From the NCBI RefSeq assembly GCF_034931005.1, contig NZ_JAYGIN010000026.1:1-64000 (forward strand): a DNA stretch of 64,000 nt. The letters are read 5' to 3'. Below the pieces are notes generated by a model. The model worked only from the letters and a program-made list of their open reading frames with translations. It ran no database searches and was not told where the DNA came from. Origin of the DNA: Arcicella sp034931005. GTDB lineage: Bacteria; Bacteroidota; Bacteroidia; Cytophagales; Spirosomataceae. A program made the position numbers and the translations under genes. Shown one piece after another: positions 43,086-52,112 of the stretch. Within the stretch, counting starts at the first letter, position 1. Each line of letters begins with the position of its first letter.

Positions 43086-44597
43086 ATGTCTGGCACAACT
43101 ACTTCTCCTTCTCCTGATAAGTCAAATATTCAAGGGCTAATCCTTCGTGGTTATACGCATCCGTATTCATGTCATTTGATGTTCAGTTTTAAAGCTCCTA
43201 CGGTAACACTCAATACTAAAGGTTTTTTTTCAGACTTATACCCAAGAGTTCAACCTGCCGTTGATTGGGGAAATAATAAGCCTGCTTCAATGCTAAATAT
43301 TGGCATTACCTTTAATGGATTAAAGATTCTTGGCGTTGCCAAGTCCTCAAAAAGTACCTTCCCGTATGAATTTCAACAAGGCCCTTGGTCAGGTGGTTCT
43401 CAACAATCTTTAGGTGATTTTGATGATAGCTCACCTTCAAAATGGTGGTATAATAATTTTCAAAATCCAGATTTACATTGCGTAGTTCATGCCTATGCCC
43501 TAACAGATGCTGATTTAACCCAAATCATTTCAACGATTACTACTTCTGCCACCACCAATGGTTTAACGGAATTATTACCCTTAAAAGATGGCGACGGAAG
43601 ACTCTATCAGTCAATTGTTGAAAATGACCCCGCTAAAATACACTTTGGTTATACTGATGGCATTTCAGAACCAGCTTTGAGTACGCCTACAAGTAAAGCA
43701 ACTGCTAATCAAGCTGATTTGGATAATTTTTTGATTGGTTATCCGCAATATTCATTGATTGACCCAGGCCCTTCGAGTAATATTGCTTCTAATCCAGAAG
43801 CTCAATTTGCTTTTGATGGGTGTTATAATGCTTTTAGAATTTTATACCAAGATGTTGCAGCATTTAACAATTTCTTGATTGCTCAGGCAACAGACCCCAA
43901 TAATGTGGCGAAATTGGCTTATTTAGGGCTAAGTCAAGATGAGTTGGTTGAATGGTTTGCGGCAAAATTGGTAGGACGATGGCGTAATGGTTCTCCCCTA
44001 ATGCTTAGTCCAGATGCTCCAGACCCAGCAACGGCCAGAAGCGAAGATTTTGAATATGCGACTCCTGGCGTTCCAAGTCCAAATCAAGATGTTCAAAGTA
44101 GCTTTAAATGTCCTTTTTCAGCACATACACGGGTAACAAATCCAAGAGACCAAACCTTAACACAAGGCGAAGGAACTTTAGGTGTGCCAAGAATTTTGAG
44201 AAGAGGGATGTCTTACGGAGCAGAACTTATCGGAAATACTAATGACAATGTTGATAGAGGGTTGATTGGCTTATTTCTTTGTGGAAGTATTGCACAACAA
44301 TTTGAAAAACTGTATGGTTGGATGAATTATAATAATTTCAGTCCAGCACCCGATTATTCAGTCACAAAACCTCCGCAAGATGCTTTATTGGGAAATAGAC
44401 CATCAAGTGCAAATAGTGGAAATTATCCAGGTGTGGTAAATACTTTTACGATACCAATTCAAAATCCAGCTACACCCACTCAATCTGATTCGATAATTAT
44501 TAATAATTTGCCATTATTAATTAAAACCAGAGGGACGGCTTATTGTTTATTGCCAAGTTTGAAAGCTTTAAATTATTTAGCAACTGGTGTGATGTAG
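43086..44597 (+). CDS. Dyp-type peroxidase family protein
   Basis: A 503-aa heme peroxidase-like protein. Seen: IQGLILRGYTHPYSCHLMFSF at the start, FGYTDGISEP (about 185-194), matching the GxxDG motif whose Asp is catalytic, CPFSAHTRVTNPRD (about 339-352) containing the proximal heme His, RRGMSYGAEL, and GLIGLFLCGSIAQQFEKLYGWMN, the last family helix. No Tat or Sec signal, so it is cytoplasmic or encapsulated. Preceded by two paralogous small genes. No encapsulin gene is near. Confidence 0.85.
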   Translation: MSGTTTSPSPDKSNIQGLILRGYTHPYSCHLMFSFKAPTVTLNTKGFFSDLYPRVQPAVDWGNNKPASMLNIGITFNGLKILGVAKSSKSTFPYEFQQGPWSGGSQQSLGDFDDSSPSKWWYNNFQNPDLHCVVHAYALTDADLTQIISTITTSATTNGLTELLPLKDGDGRLYQSIVENDPAKIHFGYTDGISEPALSTPTSKATANQADLDNFLIGYPQYSLIDPGPSSNIASNPEAQFAFDGCYNAFRILYQDVAAFNNFLIAQATDPNNVAKLAYLGLSQDELVEWFAAKLVGRWRNGSPLMLSPDAPDPATARSEDFEYATPGVPSPNQDVQSSFKCPFSAHTRVTNPRDQTLTQGEGTLGVPRILRRGMSYGAELIGNTNDNVDRGLIGLFLCGSIAQQFEKLYGWMNYNNFSPAPDYSVTKPPQDALLGNRPSSANSGNYPGVVNTFTIPIQNPATPTQSDSIIINNLPLLIKTRGTAYCLLPSLKALNYLATGVM

Positions 44598-44640
44598 TAG
44601 GTTTTACAAATAAAGAGGAGCATTTGGAAGTTTACTATTA

Positions 44641-44673
44641 AACTTGCCGAAAATTCTGAATTTTCGGCAAGTT
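44641..44673. repeat. Perfect palindrome between convergent genes
   Basis: Arms AACTTGCCGAAAATTC (44641-44656) and its complement (44658-44673) around a single T. No T-tract. It follows the same pattern as the hairpin inside the MITE at 26742-26775 (AACTTCCCGAAAGTT), suggesting a shared palindrome family. Confidence 0.8.
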
Positions 44674-44688
44674 CCTACAAATCAAATT

Positions 44689-46512
44689 CTATTTTTTACG
44701 TTTCAAAGCCAAATCATGAGCAGTGTCATAATAGCTTCTCAAATTACTCCAATCAAACGTTTCTGAAATACTTTCTACACGGTTACGTTGTGTAATTCGT
44801 TCACGAAGTGATTGTTTTACGAATTTCAATAACATTTCTGAAAGTTGTTCAGCCGCTTTATGAAAATCCTGCGAAGTACGATTTACCACCATAACGCCCC
44901 ATTGTTCATAATCACGCATGATTTGCATCATATAATCTCCAAAACCCGAAAGGTCAGACGTGATAGTAGGCACGCCACGAGCGATACATTCCAAAGGTGT
45001 ATATCCCCAAGGTTCATAATAACTTGGAAACACGCCCAGATTACAACCTCTTACAAACTGTCCGTAATCTAACCCAAAAAGTGGATTAGTAGAAACGATA
45101 AAATCTGGGTGATAAACAATTTTTACTTTATCGTCAGGATTATTCATCAAGTTTGCCTTCCGAGTATAATCCGTGATTCCGTCTTCTTGTTTCAGTAAAT
45201 GCGTTACTACTTTCGGACGCTTATTGGTTTTCCAAGTCTGAATGGTTCTACGTAAACGCAAACGCCAATATTCATCAATAAAATCATTCAAATCAGGCAT
45301 TTTCAAATCGGTTGCCATTGCCGAAGCCTTGAATAATTTTTCACCAATTTGCTCTTCGATAGAATTACAAGTTTCATGGATTTCGTCCATTACTGCTCTT
45401 GATTGCAGCACTTCTGGGTCGATAGAATGATAAGGTTGTTTGGTAATAAAAAACATCACGACGGTTTTATCAATCTTAGCTTGTTTCATCTTCCAATTGA
45501 GGCGAGCAAGGGCTTCGAGTGTAATATCATATCCTTTATTCGAGAATTCATAACGTCCAGAAGTAAAGAAGTAAAGTGTTTTTTCAAGGTCAAATGGTTG
45601 ACTTTGGAAGAAATGCCCCATCACAAATTCATTAATTTTATCTTTGAATTTAGTGTGGAGATTTTGATGCTCGTGCATTGCCGAGAAACGAGTAATATTT
45701 AGACCATTAGGTAAAATTAAATCGGGAACTTTACCTAATAAAAACTCACATTCACGAGCCGTAACATCACTCACGGTTGTCATCACATTACACATATTTG
45801 CTGCCATTCGCTCAATCGTTGCTTGTGCTTCAATTCCGTAATGGCGTGCTTCATCCAGCCAGTTGAAGGTGTGTAATTTATCGTAAAAATCAGGCACATT
45901 TCCTGCCAAATAACGCCCTAACATGGTAGCGTGGGTAGTAAAAACCGTTGCTATTTTCACACCGTCCGCTTTTAAGTCGGGTACAGAAGTTGCTGCCATC
46001 CATTCATGGATATGAGCTACAATTTCTGATTTATTGGCTTGGTCTTGGGCTAATTCAGTCAAGAAAATACGAATCATTTCACCAAACAAAACGGTTTGAT
46101 TTACGATGTCTTCAACATTCAAAGTAGATACTTTATGTCTTTCCCAAAGTCGGGCTTTAAGTTCATTAAGTTTATCTGTTACCGAAGCTAAGTCAAAAAG
46201 AACAATGCGAGGTTTTCCTGTAATCAACCAATAGCCATAATGAACGCCCAAACCTGCTGCACGCATTTTTTGAATGGTTTTTCCGAGTAAAGAGTCGTCC
46301 AAATCATGAATTGGTTCAAATTCTGCAGAGGCTGTTTGCGGAAAATATGGGCCCAGTAAGAAGTAATTATCTCCCCACTTTTCAACCATCGAAGGCACTT
46401 TTGTTCTGATAACGGTGTAAATTCCACCCACCTGATTACAGGTTTCCCAAGCGATTTCGATTAAGACTTTTTGCTTATTAGCAGAAGATTTGAGAGGATT
46501 TTGGATTTCCAT
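44689..46512 (-). CDS. Glycogen synthase, GT3 family
   Basis: A 607-aa glycosyltransferase of the eukaryotic-type GT3 family, not the common bacterial GT5 GlgA. Signature LIEIAWETCNQVGGIYTVI at the start, KVPSMVEKWGDNYFLLGPYFPQ, VAHIHEWMAATSVPDLKADG, FTTHATMLGRYLAG, and the C-terminal SYYEPWGYTPLECIARGVPTITSDLSGFG motif with the two catalytic Glu positions of the family. Makes alpha-1,4-glucan from UDP-glucose. No branching enzyme or phosphorylase gene is adjacent. Confidence 0.92.
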   Translation of the reverse strand: MEIQNPLKSSANKQKVLIEIAWETCNQVGGIYTVIRTKVPSMVEKWGDNYFLLGPYFPQTASAEFEPIHDLDDSLLGKTIQKMRAAGLGVHYGYWLITGKPRIVLFDLASVTDKLNELKARLWERHKVSTLNVEDIVNQTVLFGEMIRIFLTELAQDQANKSEIVAHIHEWMAATSVPDLKADGVKIATVFTTHATMLGRYLAGNVPDFYDKLHTFNWLDEARHYGIEAQATIERMAANMCNVMTTVSDVTARECEFLLGKVPDLILPNGLNITRFSAMHEHQNLHTKFKDKINEFVMGHFFQSQPFDLEKTLYFFTSGRYEFSNKGYDITLEALARLNWKMKQAKIDKTVVMFFITKQPYHSIDPEVLQSRAVMDEIHETCNSIEEQIGEKLFKASAMATDLKMPDLNDFIDEYWRLRLRRTIQTWKTNKRPKVVTHLLKQEDGITDYTRKANLMNNPDDKVKIVYHPDFIVSTNPLFGLDYGQFVRGCNLGVFPSYYEPWGYTPLECIARGVPTITSDLSGFGDYMMQIMRDYEQWGVMVVNRTSQDFHKAAEQLSEMLLKFVKQSLRERITQRNRVESISETFDWSNLRSYYDTAHDLALKRKK

Positions 46513-46617
46513 ACGTTGGATTGGGGTAATTAAATCTTATAAAAATGAATAATATTATCAAATATGTTAAATTATTCCGTAAAGTTTTCCTGAAATGTGA
46601 GTTTTTTTAAAAAAGAC

Positions 46618-47610
46618 CTAATCTTCTAAGATATTACCCATAAAAGTGCTTTTTAAGGCAAAAGAAATCAAGAAAAATACAATTGCCCATCGTAAATATG
46701 GATGATAAAAATCTTGGACGTTACGGTACTGGTTTTGTTTAATTTCCCCTTTTTCTAATCGGTTAATTTCTTTAAAGATATTTTCTAAAGAACGAGCATC
46801 TCTGGCACGGAAAAACTTTCCTTCACTAATCTTTGCAATTTCTCGAAGAGTTCCTTCATCAACTTTATCAGTGGCTGTTTTTTCACTTCCAACAGCAATG
46901 GTATAAACTCGCACGTTAAAGGCTTTTGCCAACTGTGCCGACGTTACGGGGTCAAGGTTTCCTGCGGTATTGTCTCCGTCCGAAATTAAAATAGCAACTT
47001 TACTTTTAGAGTCAATTTCTCGCAAACGATTGATACACATTCCGAGGGCATTACCAACTGCCGTCCCTGATACATTGATGTGACTCGACGAAATATCGTC
47101 AATATAATCTTTCAACATTTCATAATCGGTAGTCAGTGGACATAATGAATTGGGTACGCCCGAAAATATTACTAAGCCAATTCTATCTTGTTTACGTCCT
47201 TTTATAAATTGATTTGCCACATTTTTAGCAACCGTCAATCGGCTTGGGGGAATATCTTTATTGTCCATTGATTTAGAAATATCCATTGCCAACATAATAT
47301 CAATGCCTTCACCGAATTGGTCTTCTTCCGAAATTGAGCGTTGCGGACGAGCCAAAGCTAAAATAATAAGAGCCGTTGTAAACATCAAAAAAACACCTGG
47401 AATAAAACGCAAAAAACTAATCCAGTTTGATTGAATTTCATTGGCGGGAAAAGCAACATTTAACTTTTGGGTAGAATTATTTCGTAGCCAATCTCTCAAC
47501 AAAAATAAAATCGGAATTAGTGGTAAACTGTATAAATAGAAAGGATGTGCCCAATCGAAACTCGAAAGGGTTGAGGGGAAAAACCAATATTTTGAAAACC
47601 AATCTTGCAT
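46618..47610 (-). CDS. VWA domain membrane protein, BatA-like
   Basis: A 330-aa protein with an N-terminal helix pair (YSLPLIPILFLLRDWLR; FIPGVFLMFTTALIILALARPQ), a von Willebrand A domain with MIDAS DISKS (MLAMDISKSMDNKD), and a C-terminal helix (LRWAIVFFLISFALK). This is the BatA (aerotolerance) pattern. It is the last gene of a short Bat operon; no BatB-D follow. Confidence 0.9.
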   Translation of the reverse strand: MQDWFSKYWFFPSTLSSFDWAHPFYLYSLPLIPILFLLRDWLRNNSTQKLNVAFPANEIQSNWISFLRFIPGVFLMFTTALIILALARPQRSISEEDQFGEGIDIMLAMDISKSMDNKDIPPSRLTVAKNVANQFIKGRKQDRIGLVIFSGVPNSLCPLTTDYEMLKDYIDDISSSHINVSGTAVGNALGMCINRLREIDSKSKVAILISDGDNTAGNLDPVTSAQLAKAFNVRVYTIAVGSEKTATDKVDEGTLREIAKISEGKFFRARDARSLENIFKEINRLEKGEIKQNQYRNVQDFYHPYLRWAIVFFLISFALKSTFMGNILED

Positions 47611-47622
47611 ATTGTAAATAAA

Positions 47623-47650
47623 TGGTGATTAGTTATTAGTGATTAGAAAA
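47623..47650. repeat. Heptad repeat before the BatA-like gene
   Basis: GGTGATT, AGTTATT, AGTGATT, AGAAAAC in phase. In the sense of the minus-strand gene it is A/C-rich (AATCACC). It faces 47717-47752. Confidence 0.75.
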
Positions 47651-47716
47651 CTGGTAAATTAATTTTAAATCTTGAACAACAAGAAGTTAATTTATTGTAA
47701 ATGAGACTCTTATGCA

Positions 47717-47752
47717 AACCAATCAACCAATAACTAATTACCAGTAACCACT
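47717..47752. repeat. Heptad repeat entering the 3' end of the BatC-like gene
   Basis: AACCAAT, one base, AACCAAT, AACTAAT, TACCAGT, AACCACT. The array continues through the stop codon (47734-47736) into the coding sequence, where it encodes the last residues VVTGN. Confidence 0.75.
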
Positions 47753-48678
47753 TGCTGATTACCAAGTGCTAATTCTTGTCGATGTTCCAGATAAAGTCCT
47801 TCTGCCAATTCTTGAAGAATTCGTAAAGAAGCAATCGTTTTGTTTGAATAAACGCCTCCATAAACGGTAGCGTCAATTTCTCGTAAAGCATCAGACAAAC
47901 GATTATCGTCTAAATTATCTAAAATTTCTTTTGTTGTAAAAGTCGTAAATGGCTTATTTTCAAGTCGTTCAATATATTTTTTCCAAAGAACAACCGCTTT
48001 TTCGATATTCTCCAAACGTTTCTGGGCATCATCCGTTCCACGACTAAGACGTTGGAAAAGTTTTTGAAAGTCATCATACCTTCTTTTAAAATTAAATAAT
48101 CGTATTTGTCTGCGAATAGGCTTTCCGAAAAACCAAAAAATTAAAGCTGCTAAAATAGCCAAAGCAATAAAAATCAAGAGAATAAGTGGCACATTCACTT
48201 GCTGTTTGATGGGAATCAAATGAGTGTCCTTTTTCAGTAACATCGTATCAACATTACTTTCTGTACTAATAATACTTTCGAGAATAACCTTATCCATTGG
48301 TGCAAAAACCCGAGTACAATCCTGTTTAGCACGTACATATACAGGTAAGCTCAATTCCTGTATAGGCGAAACCTCAAAAGAAATCAAGGTATAAATAACA
48401 CTATCCAAACTACCATTTATATCGGTTGTCGTTGGAAAATACACACGATTTACCAATTCAAAAGGAGCAAAATTATAAGACGAATCAGGGAAAAAAATAT
48501 CAGCAGTTGCCTTGTGACGATAACTGAGTGCATATTTTACGGGCAAACCTACTTTTATACTATCACTCAGGAATTTCCCTTTGGGTGGTGTCCAACTGGG
48601 GATTTGAGCAATTGCTTTTAAGGGAATTACCGTACACAGAGATATAATTAATAGATATTTTAGGGATTTTGGGGTCAT
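47734..48678 (-). CDS. BatC/DUF4381-like membrane protein of the Bat operon
   Basis: A 314-aa protein with signal peptide (KYLLIISLCTVIPLKAIAQ), a periplasmic beta-rich domain, one membrane helix (VPLILLIFIALAILAALIFWFF) and a cytoplasmic part rich in charged residues. Size and position between DUF58 and VWA genes fit the DUF4381-type member of Bat clusters. Its start overlaps the stop of the small upstream gene as TAATG, so translation is probably coupled. Its last residues are encoded by a heptad repeat. Confidence 0.75.
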   Translation of the reverse strand: MTPKSLKYLLIISLCTVIPLKAIAQIPSWTPPKGKFLSDSIKVGLPVKYALSYRHKATADIFFPDSSYNFAPFELVNRVYFPTTTDINGSLDSVIYTLISFEVSPIQELSLPVYVRAKQDCTRVFAPMDKVILESIISTESNVDTMLLKKDTHLIPIKQQVNVPLILLIFIALAILAALIFWFFGKPIRRQIRLFNFKRRYDDFQKLFQRLSRGTDDAQKRLENIEKAVVLWKKYIERLENKPFTTFTTKEILDNLDDNRLSDALREIDATVYGGVYSNKTIASLRILQELAEGLYLEHRQELALGNQQVVTGN

Positions 48679-48914
48679 TATATATTACTCAAATACTCGT
48701 CATCTTGCCAAGCAAGTTTAAAAGTACGGTCAAATGTCAAATAGTTTCCATCTATAATTTTAAAAATCCAAATTGGCTCACCTTCTATAACATCCGAAAT
48801 CGTTATCTCTCCATCATCTTTTATACAATCAGTTAATGTCAAATTGTATAATTGAGCATATAAGTTTAATGTATCTTCTGTATAAACTATGTTCGGGTGG
48901 AAAGTCGGGATCAT
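48678..48914 (-). CDS. Small protein between the R-M gene and the Bat operon
   Basis: A 78-aa acidic protein (MIPTFHPNIVYTEDTLNLYAQLYN...AWQDDEYLSNI) that I do not recognise. It starts two bases after the stop of the methyltransferase-endonuclease gene and its stop overlaps the BatC-like start by one base (TAATG). It could have come with the restriction-modification gene or be native to the Bat operon; no controller-type HTH is visible. Confidence 0.65.
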   Translation of the reverse strand: MIPTFHPNIVYTEDTLNLYAQLYNLTLTDCIKDDGEITISDVIEGEPIWIFKIIDGNYLTFDRTFKLAWQDDEYLSNI

Positions 48915-48916
48915 GG

Positions 48917-50896
48917 TTAAAATCTCAATTGTAGATTCAATTTGAAGTATATTCGATTATCTTTTTCTAAAATTAATTTTCCAAATCTATGCCTTGTTGT
49001 AGATGGTGTATCTAATTTTATTTTGTGGAAAAGGTAGTTTTTCAAACTTTCTAAATCAACTATATGAAAAGCTACAAAATCTCCTGTCGACTTTACGATA
49101 ATCGTACCATTGGCATCATAAACTCCATTCCATTTACTTCCTGCAAAAAAACCTAATAAAATATCTATCAAGAATTTTTTAATTTTATGTTCTAAATATT
49201 GCTTATCCTCATATTGTATTTCACTCATTAGTATACCTTCATTATGAATATCGTCTATAATCTGGGCAATTGATGCTATTCTTTTTTTATAAAAGGCAAG
49301 TAATATTTTCCCAATTATTAAAGGCATTAATGAATCAACCATTTTTAAGTTGTAATTCATTGTATCTTTTTCTGGACCTTGATAATGAAATACACCTCCA
49401 TATGCCTCTATCAACTCTATTCTATCTTTTAATTTAGTTTTTGTATCTATTTTATTTATTTCGTCAACTTTATTTTTATCTAACCCTATTACTTCAAAGA
49501 TAAAATTAGTATTACCCGAAGCATTTAAAAGTGTAGGTTTACTACCTAAATAAGACTTTATCCCAAAACCTTCATTCTCTTTCGCTAATAGTAAATTGTC
49601 TATATCTAAAGTTATATCTGCTTTCTGATTACTATTACCTCCTTTTATTACAGAAAATCCTAAAGTATTCTGAATGACCTCAAAATCTGGCAACTCAAAT
49701 GTAGCTTCTCCTAATTTTATCTTATTAACAATATCACCTAATATTTGCCTATTAATAATCTGGTCAATGTTTATTAATTTAGTTTCACCATTTTTTTTAT
49801 TACGTATTTCTATCTCTGATTGATTTATAATAAAAAACTCTAAATCAAGATTTTGAGTCGTTACTTTCTTAATATCGAAAAAGTTAATCGTTGGATTTAG
49901 CTTCTCATCTGAAAGGAAGACTCGTTGTTCTAATAATAATTTAATAAATACTAATAATTCAGTCCACTCTCCTTTATTCTTAGTTTTTTTCATAGTTATA
50001 ATATTCTTATTTAGGCTATTCATGTAGATAATAACATTTTTTCCAACTGCTTCTACAGCGTTAACAGCGACACTATTACCTAACTGTTTTATTGCTTGAG
50101 TTGGGCTAACAGGAAATTCGTAATCATTGGGAAATCCTTGCATTTTTCTCGCTTCGATATAAGATAGCTTTTTAACAATACCATCCACACGGTAAGCATC
50201 CCAATTTCTTCTGTCTGTAATATCAGAGCCACGCCCACCAATACGTATAGTAAACCCTATCTTCCTATCACAATTCCCCTCCCAAACATCACTCATTGTA
50301 AATTTCAATGGTTCTTTAGCGGGAAAGTTAAACCCATTCATAAAGCTATCATCCCTAAAACCAATAATAAAAACCCTTGGTCTTAATTGTGGCAATCCAT
50401 AGTCTGATGCTTTAACAACCTGATAATAAAAGGAATACCCAAGCTCACCTTCTAATATTTGACGAATTGTCTTAAATGTTTTACCATTATCGTGCTGAAT
50501 TAATCCTGTTACATTTTCAAGAAAAAATGCTCTTGGTTTCTTTGCTTCTATTATTTCAGCAATATTGAAAAATAAATTGCCTCTTTCAGACTTATGATTA
50601 TCATCAAACCCTCTTTTCTGACCTGCTTGACTAAATGGCTGACATGGAAATCCTGCACATAAGACATCAAAATCTGGAATTTCTTCTGGCATTATATTTC
50701 TTATATCATCATTAAAAAAACCTTCAGAAAATAAATTTGGTGATATTTTTTCAAAATTATGTTCATAGGTCTTACGAGCAAATGAATCAACTTCTGATGC
50801 AAATACACATTCCCCTCCTAAGCGGTGCATTGCTAAATGAAACCCACCAATACCTGCAAATAAATCAATAAATTTAAATGTACTTTCCTCTTTCAT
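48917..50896 (-). CDS. Fused cytosine-5 methyltransferase and HpaII-type endonuclease
   Basis: A 659-aa single frame. Residues 1-300 form a C5 DNA methyltransferase: FIDLFAGIGGFH (motif I), GFPCQPFSQAG (Cys85), FFLENVTGL (motif VI), QLRPRVFIIGF (VIII), KMQGFPNDY (IX), QLGNSVAVNAVEAVGK (X), and a short target-recognition region (FTIRIGGRGSDITDRRNW). Residues 302-659 (MKKTKNKGEWTELL...) match the HpaII restriction endonuclease family in start and in length (358 aa). HpaII recognises CCGG, so a CCGG system is inferred. In most hosts the two are separate; here the frame is open across the junction, with an internal ATG at 49993 that could still start the nuclease alone. More AT-rich than its neighbours; it splits the Bat operon. 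Confidence 0.82.
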   Translation of the reverse strand: MKEESTFKFIDLFAGIGGFHLAMHRLGGECVFASEVDSFARKTYEHNFEKISPNLFSEGFFNDDIRNIMPEEIPDFDVLCAGFPCQPFSQAGQKRGFDDNHKSERGNLFFNIAEIIEAKKPRAFFLENVTGLIQHDNGKTFKTIRQILEGELGYSFYYQVVKASDYGLPQLRPRVFIIGFRDDSFMNGFNFPAKEPLKFTMSDVWEGNCDRKIGFTIRIGGRGSDITDRRNWDAYRVDGIVKKLSYIEARKMQGFPNDYEFPVSPTQAIKQLGNSVAVNAVEAVGKNVIIYMNSLNKNIITMKKTKNKGEWTELLVFIKLLLEQRVFLSDEKLNPTINFFDIKKVTTQNLDLEFFIINQSEIEIRNKKNGETKLINIDQIINRQILGDIVNKIKLGEATFELPDFEVIQNTLGFSVIKGGNSNQKADITLDIDNLLLAKENEGFGIKSYLGSKPTLLNASGNTNFIFEVIGLDKNKVDEINKIDTKTKLKDRIELIEAYGGVFHYQGPEKDTMNYNLKMVDSLMPLIIGKILLAFYKKRIASIAQIIDDIHNEGILMSEIQYEDKQYLEHKIKKFLIDILLGFFAGSKWNGVYDANGTIIVKSTGDFVAFHIVDLESLKNYLFHKIKLDTPSTTRHRFGKLILEKDNRIYFKLNLQLRF

Positions 50897-50981
50897 ACTT
50901 TCTCTAATACTCTATTTCTACCTTATTAAGATACTTAACAATACTTTTTTTACATTTCTCAAAAATCTACCATCTAAAAAA

Positions 50982-51848
50982 TCACTTCCTAACCTTAAAC
51001 AATTTAACCAGCTTCGGAACATAATCTTCTGAAGCGTCAATGGCTAAATAATTGGCTTTGTTTTGCTTACAAATTTGGTCTAATTGTTCTGAGTTTTTCT
51101 CAAAAAGGTTTTTCATTCGGTTTCTAAACCAATTTGAAGACGCATTTACCCAAATGGTTTTACGGCTTTCGGTATCAAAAACAGGAATGATGCCCAAACG
51201 GGGTAAATTCGTTTCTCTTTGGTCGTAAAGGTGAATCACAATAAGGTCATGTTTACGGGCAAGAGCTTTTAGGTTTTCTTCATAGCCCGAATCAATAAAA
51301 TCAGACACTAAAATCACTAAACTTCGTCTTTTCAACACGTCCAAAGTAAACAGAATCATCTTTTTTAAGTTTGTTCCTGCCGAGTCTGTTTTGAGTTTAA
51401 AAAGCTCCAAAATCGTCCTGTACCCGTGTTTTAGCGTATTGGCAGGTTTTATATATTTCTCTTTTTGGTCGGAAAAACACAATAATCCCACATGACTTGC
51501 CTCTTTTATCGCTGATAACGCCAAAACGCCACAAATTTCTTTACTGGTATCTAATTTTGAACGATTCGAGCGTCCAACATCCTGCGAAGCACTCACATCC
51601 AATACGAAAAAAACCGTTTGTTCTTTTTCCTCTTTAAAGATTTTCACATAAGTTCCGTGACCTTTCGCTGAGGTGTTCCAGTCGATAAGGCGAACATCAT
51701 CTCCGTATTGGTACAAACGTAAATCACTGAATTCCAAGCCAGAACCTTTAAAAATAGAATGAAAATTCCCCCGCATTTGCGATGTTACCGCCTTGCGAAT
51801 TTTGATTTCATATTTATGAAGTTTGGATAAAAACTCGTTTGGATTCAT
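50982..51848 (-). CDS. DUF58 domain protein (Bat operon)
   Basis: A 288-aa protein of the DUF58 family. The core motif RLYQYGDDVRLIDWNTSAKGHGTYVKIFKEEKE-type (about 42-74) is diagnostic, followed by a VWA-like fold (TVFFVLDVSASQDVG; LVILVSDFIDSG). DUF58 proteins work with MoxR ATPases and VWA membrane proteins in envelope stress or maturation. The MoxR gene, normally just upstream, is not in this window at that place. Confidence 0.93.
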   Translation of the reverse strand: MNPNEFLSKLHKYEIKIRKAVTSQMRGNFHSIFKGSGLEFSDLRLYQYGDDVRLIDWNTSAKGHGTYVKIFKEEKEQTVFFVLDVSASQDVGRSNRSKLDTSKEICGVLALSAIKEASHVGLLCFSDQKEKYIKPANTLKHGYRTILELFKLKTDSAGTNLKKMILFTLDVLKRRSLVILVSDFIDSGYEENLKALARKHDLIVIHLYDQRETNLPRLGIIPVFDTESRKTIWVNASSNWFRNRMKNLFEKNSEQLDQICKQNKANYLAIDASEDYVPKLVKLFKVRK

Positions 51849-51853
51849 TTTTA

Positions 51854-51881
51854 GGGACTGGGAGTTAGGCGTTGGGACTTA
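51854..51881. repeat. Heptad repeat before the DUF58 gene
   Basis: GGGACTG, GGAGTTA, GGCGTTG, GGACTTA in phase on the plus strand, starting six bases upstream of the DUF58 start; A/C-rich in its sense. Confidence 0.7.
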
Positions 51882-52112
51882 GTGTTTCAGCAATATAATC
51901 CTCAAGCTACGCTCTTTAATAATTTCAGTTGCTCTGATATATTAATAACCTCATTCAGAACTCAAAAATAAGCATTTAAGCCTGATAAGTCATTATTATA
52001 TTACTTATTTGTCAAACCTATATTTCCGTTTGCATCATGAAAATCACAAAGAAATAAAATTCATTTCCTAAAAAAAACTATCTTGCATTTATTCCATCAA
52101 CAATCAAAAACA

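Noticed and set aside
43086..44597. Encapsulin cargo system
   Set aside because: DyP proteins are often cargo, but no encapsulin gene is in the window and the C-terminus shows no clear cargo-loading peptide.
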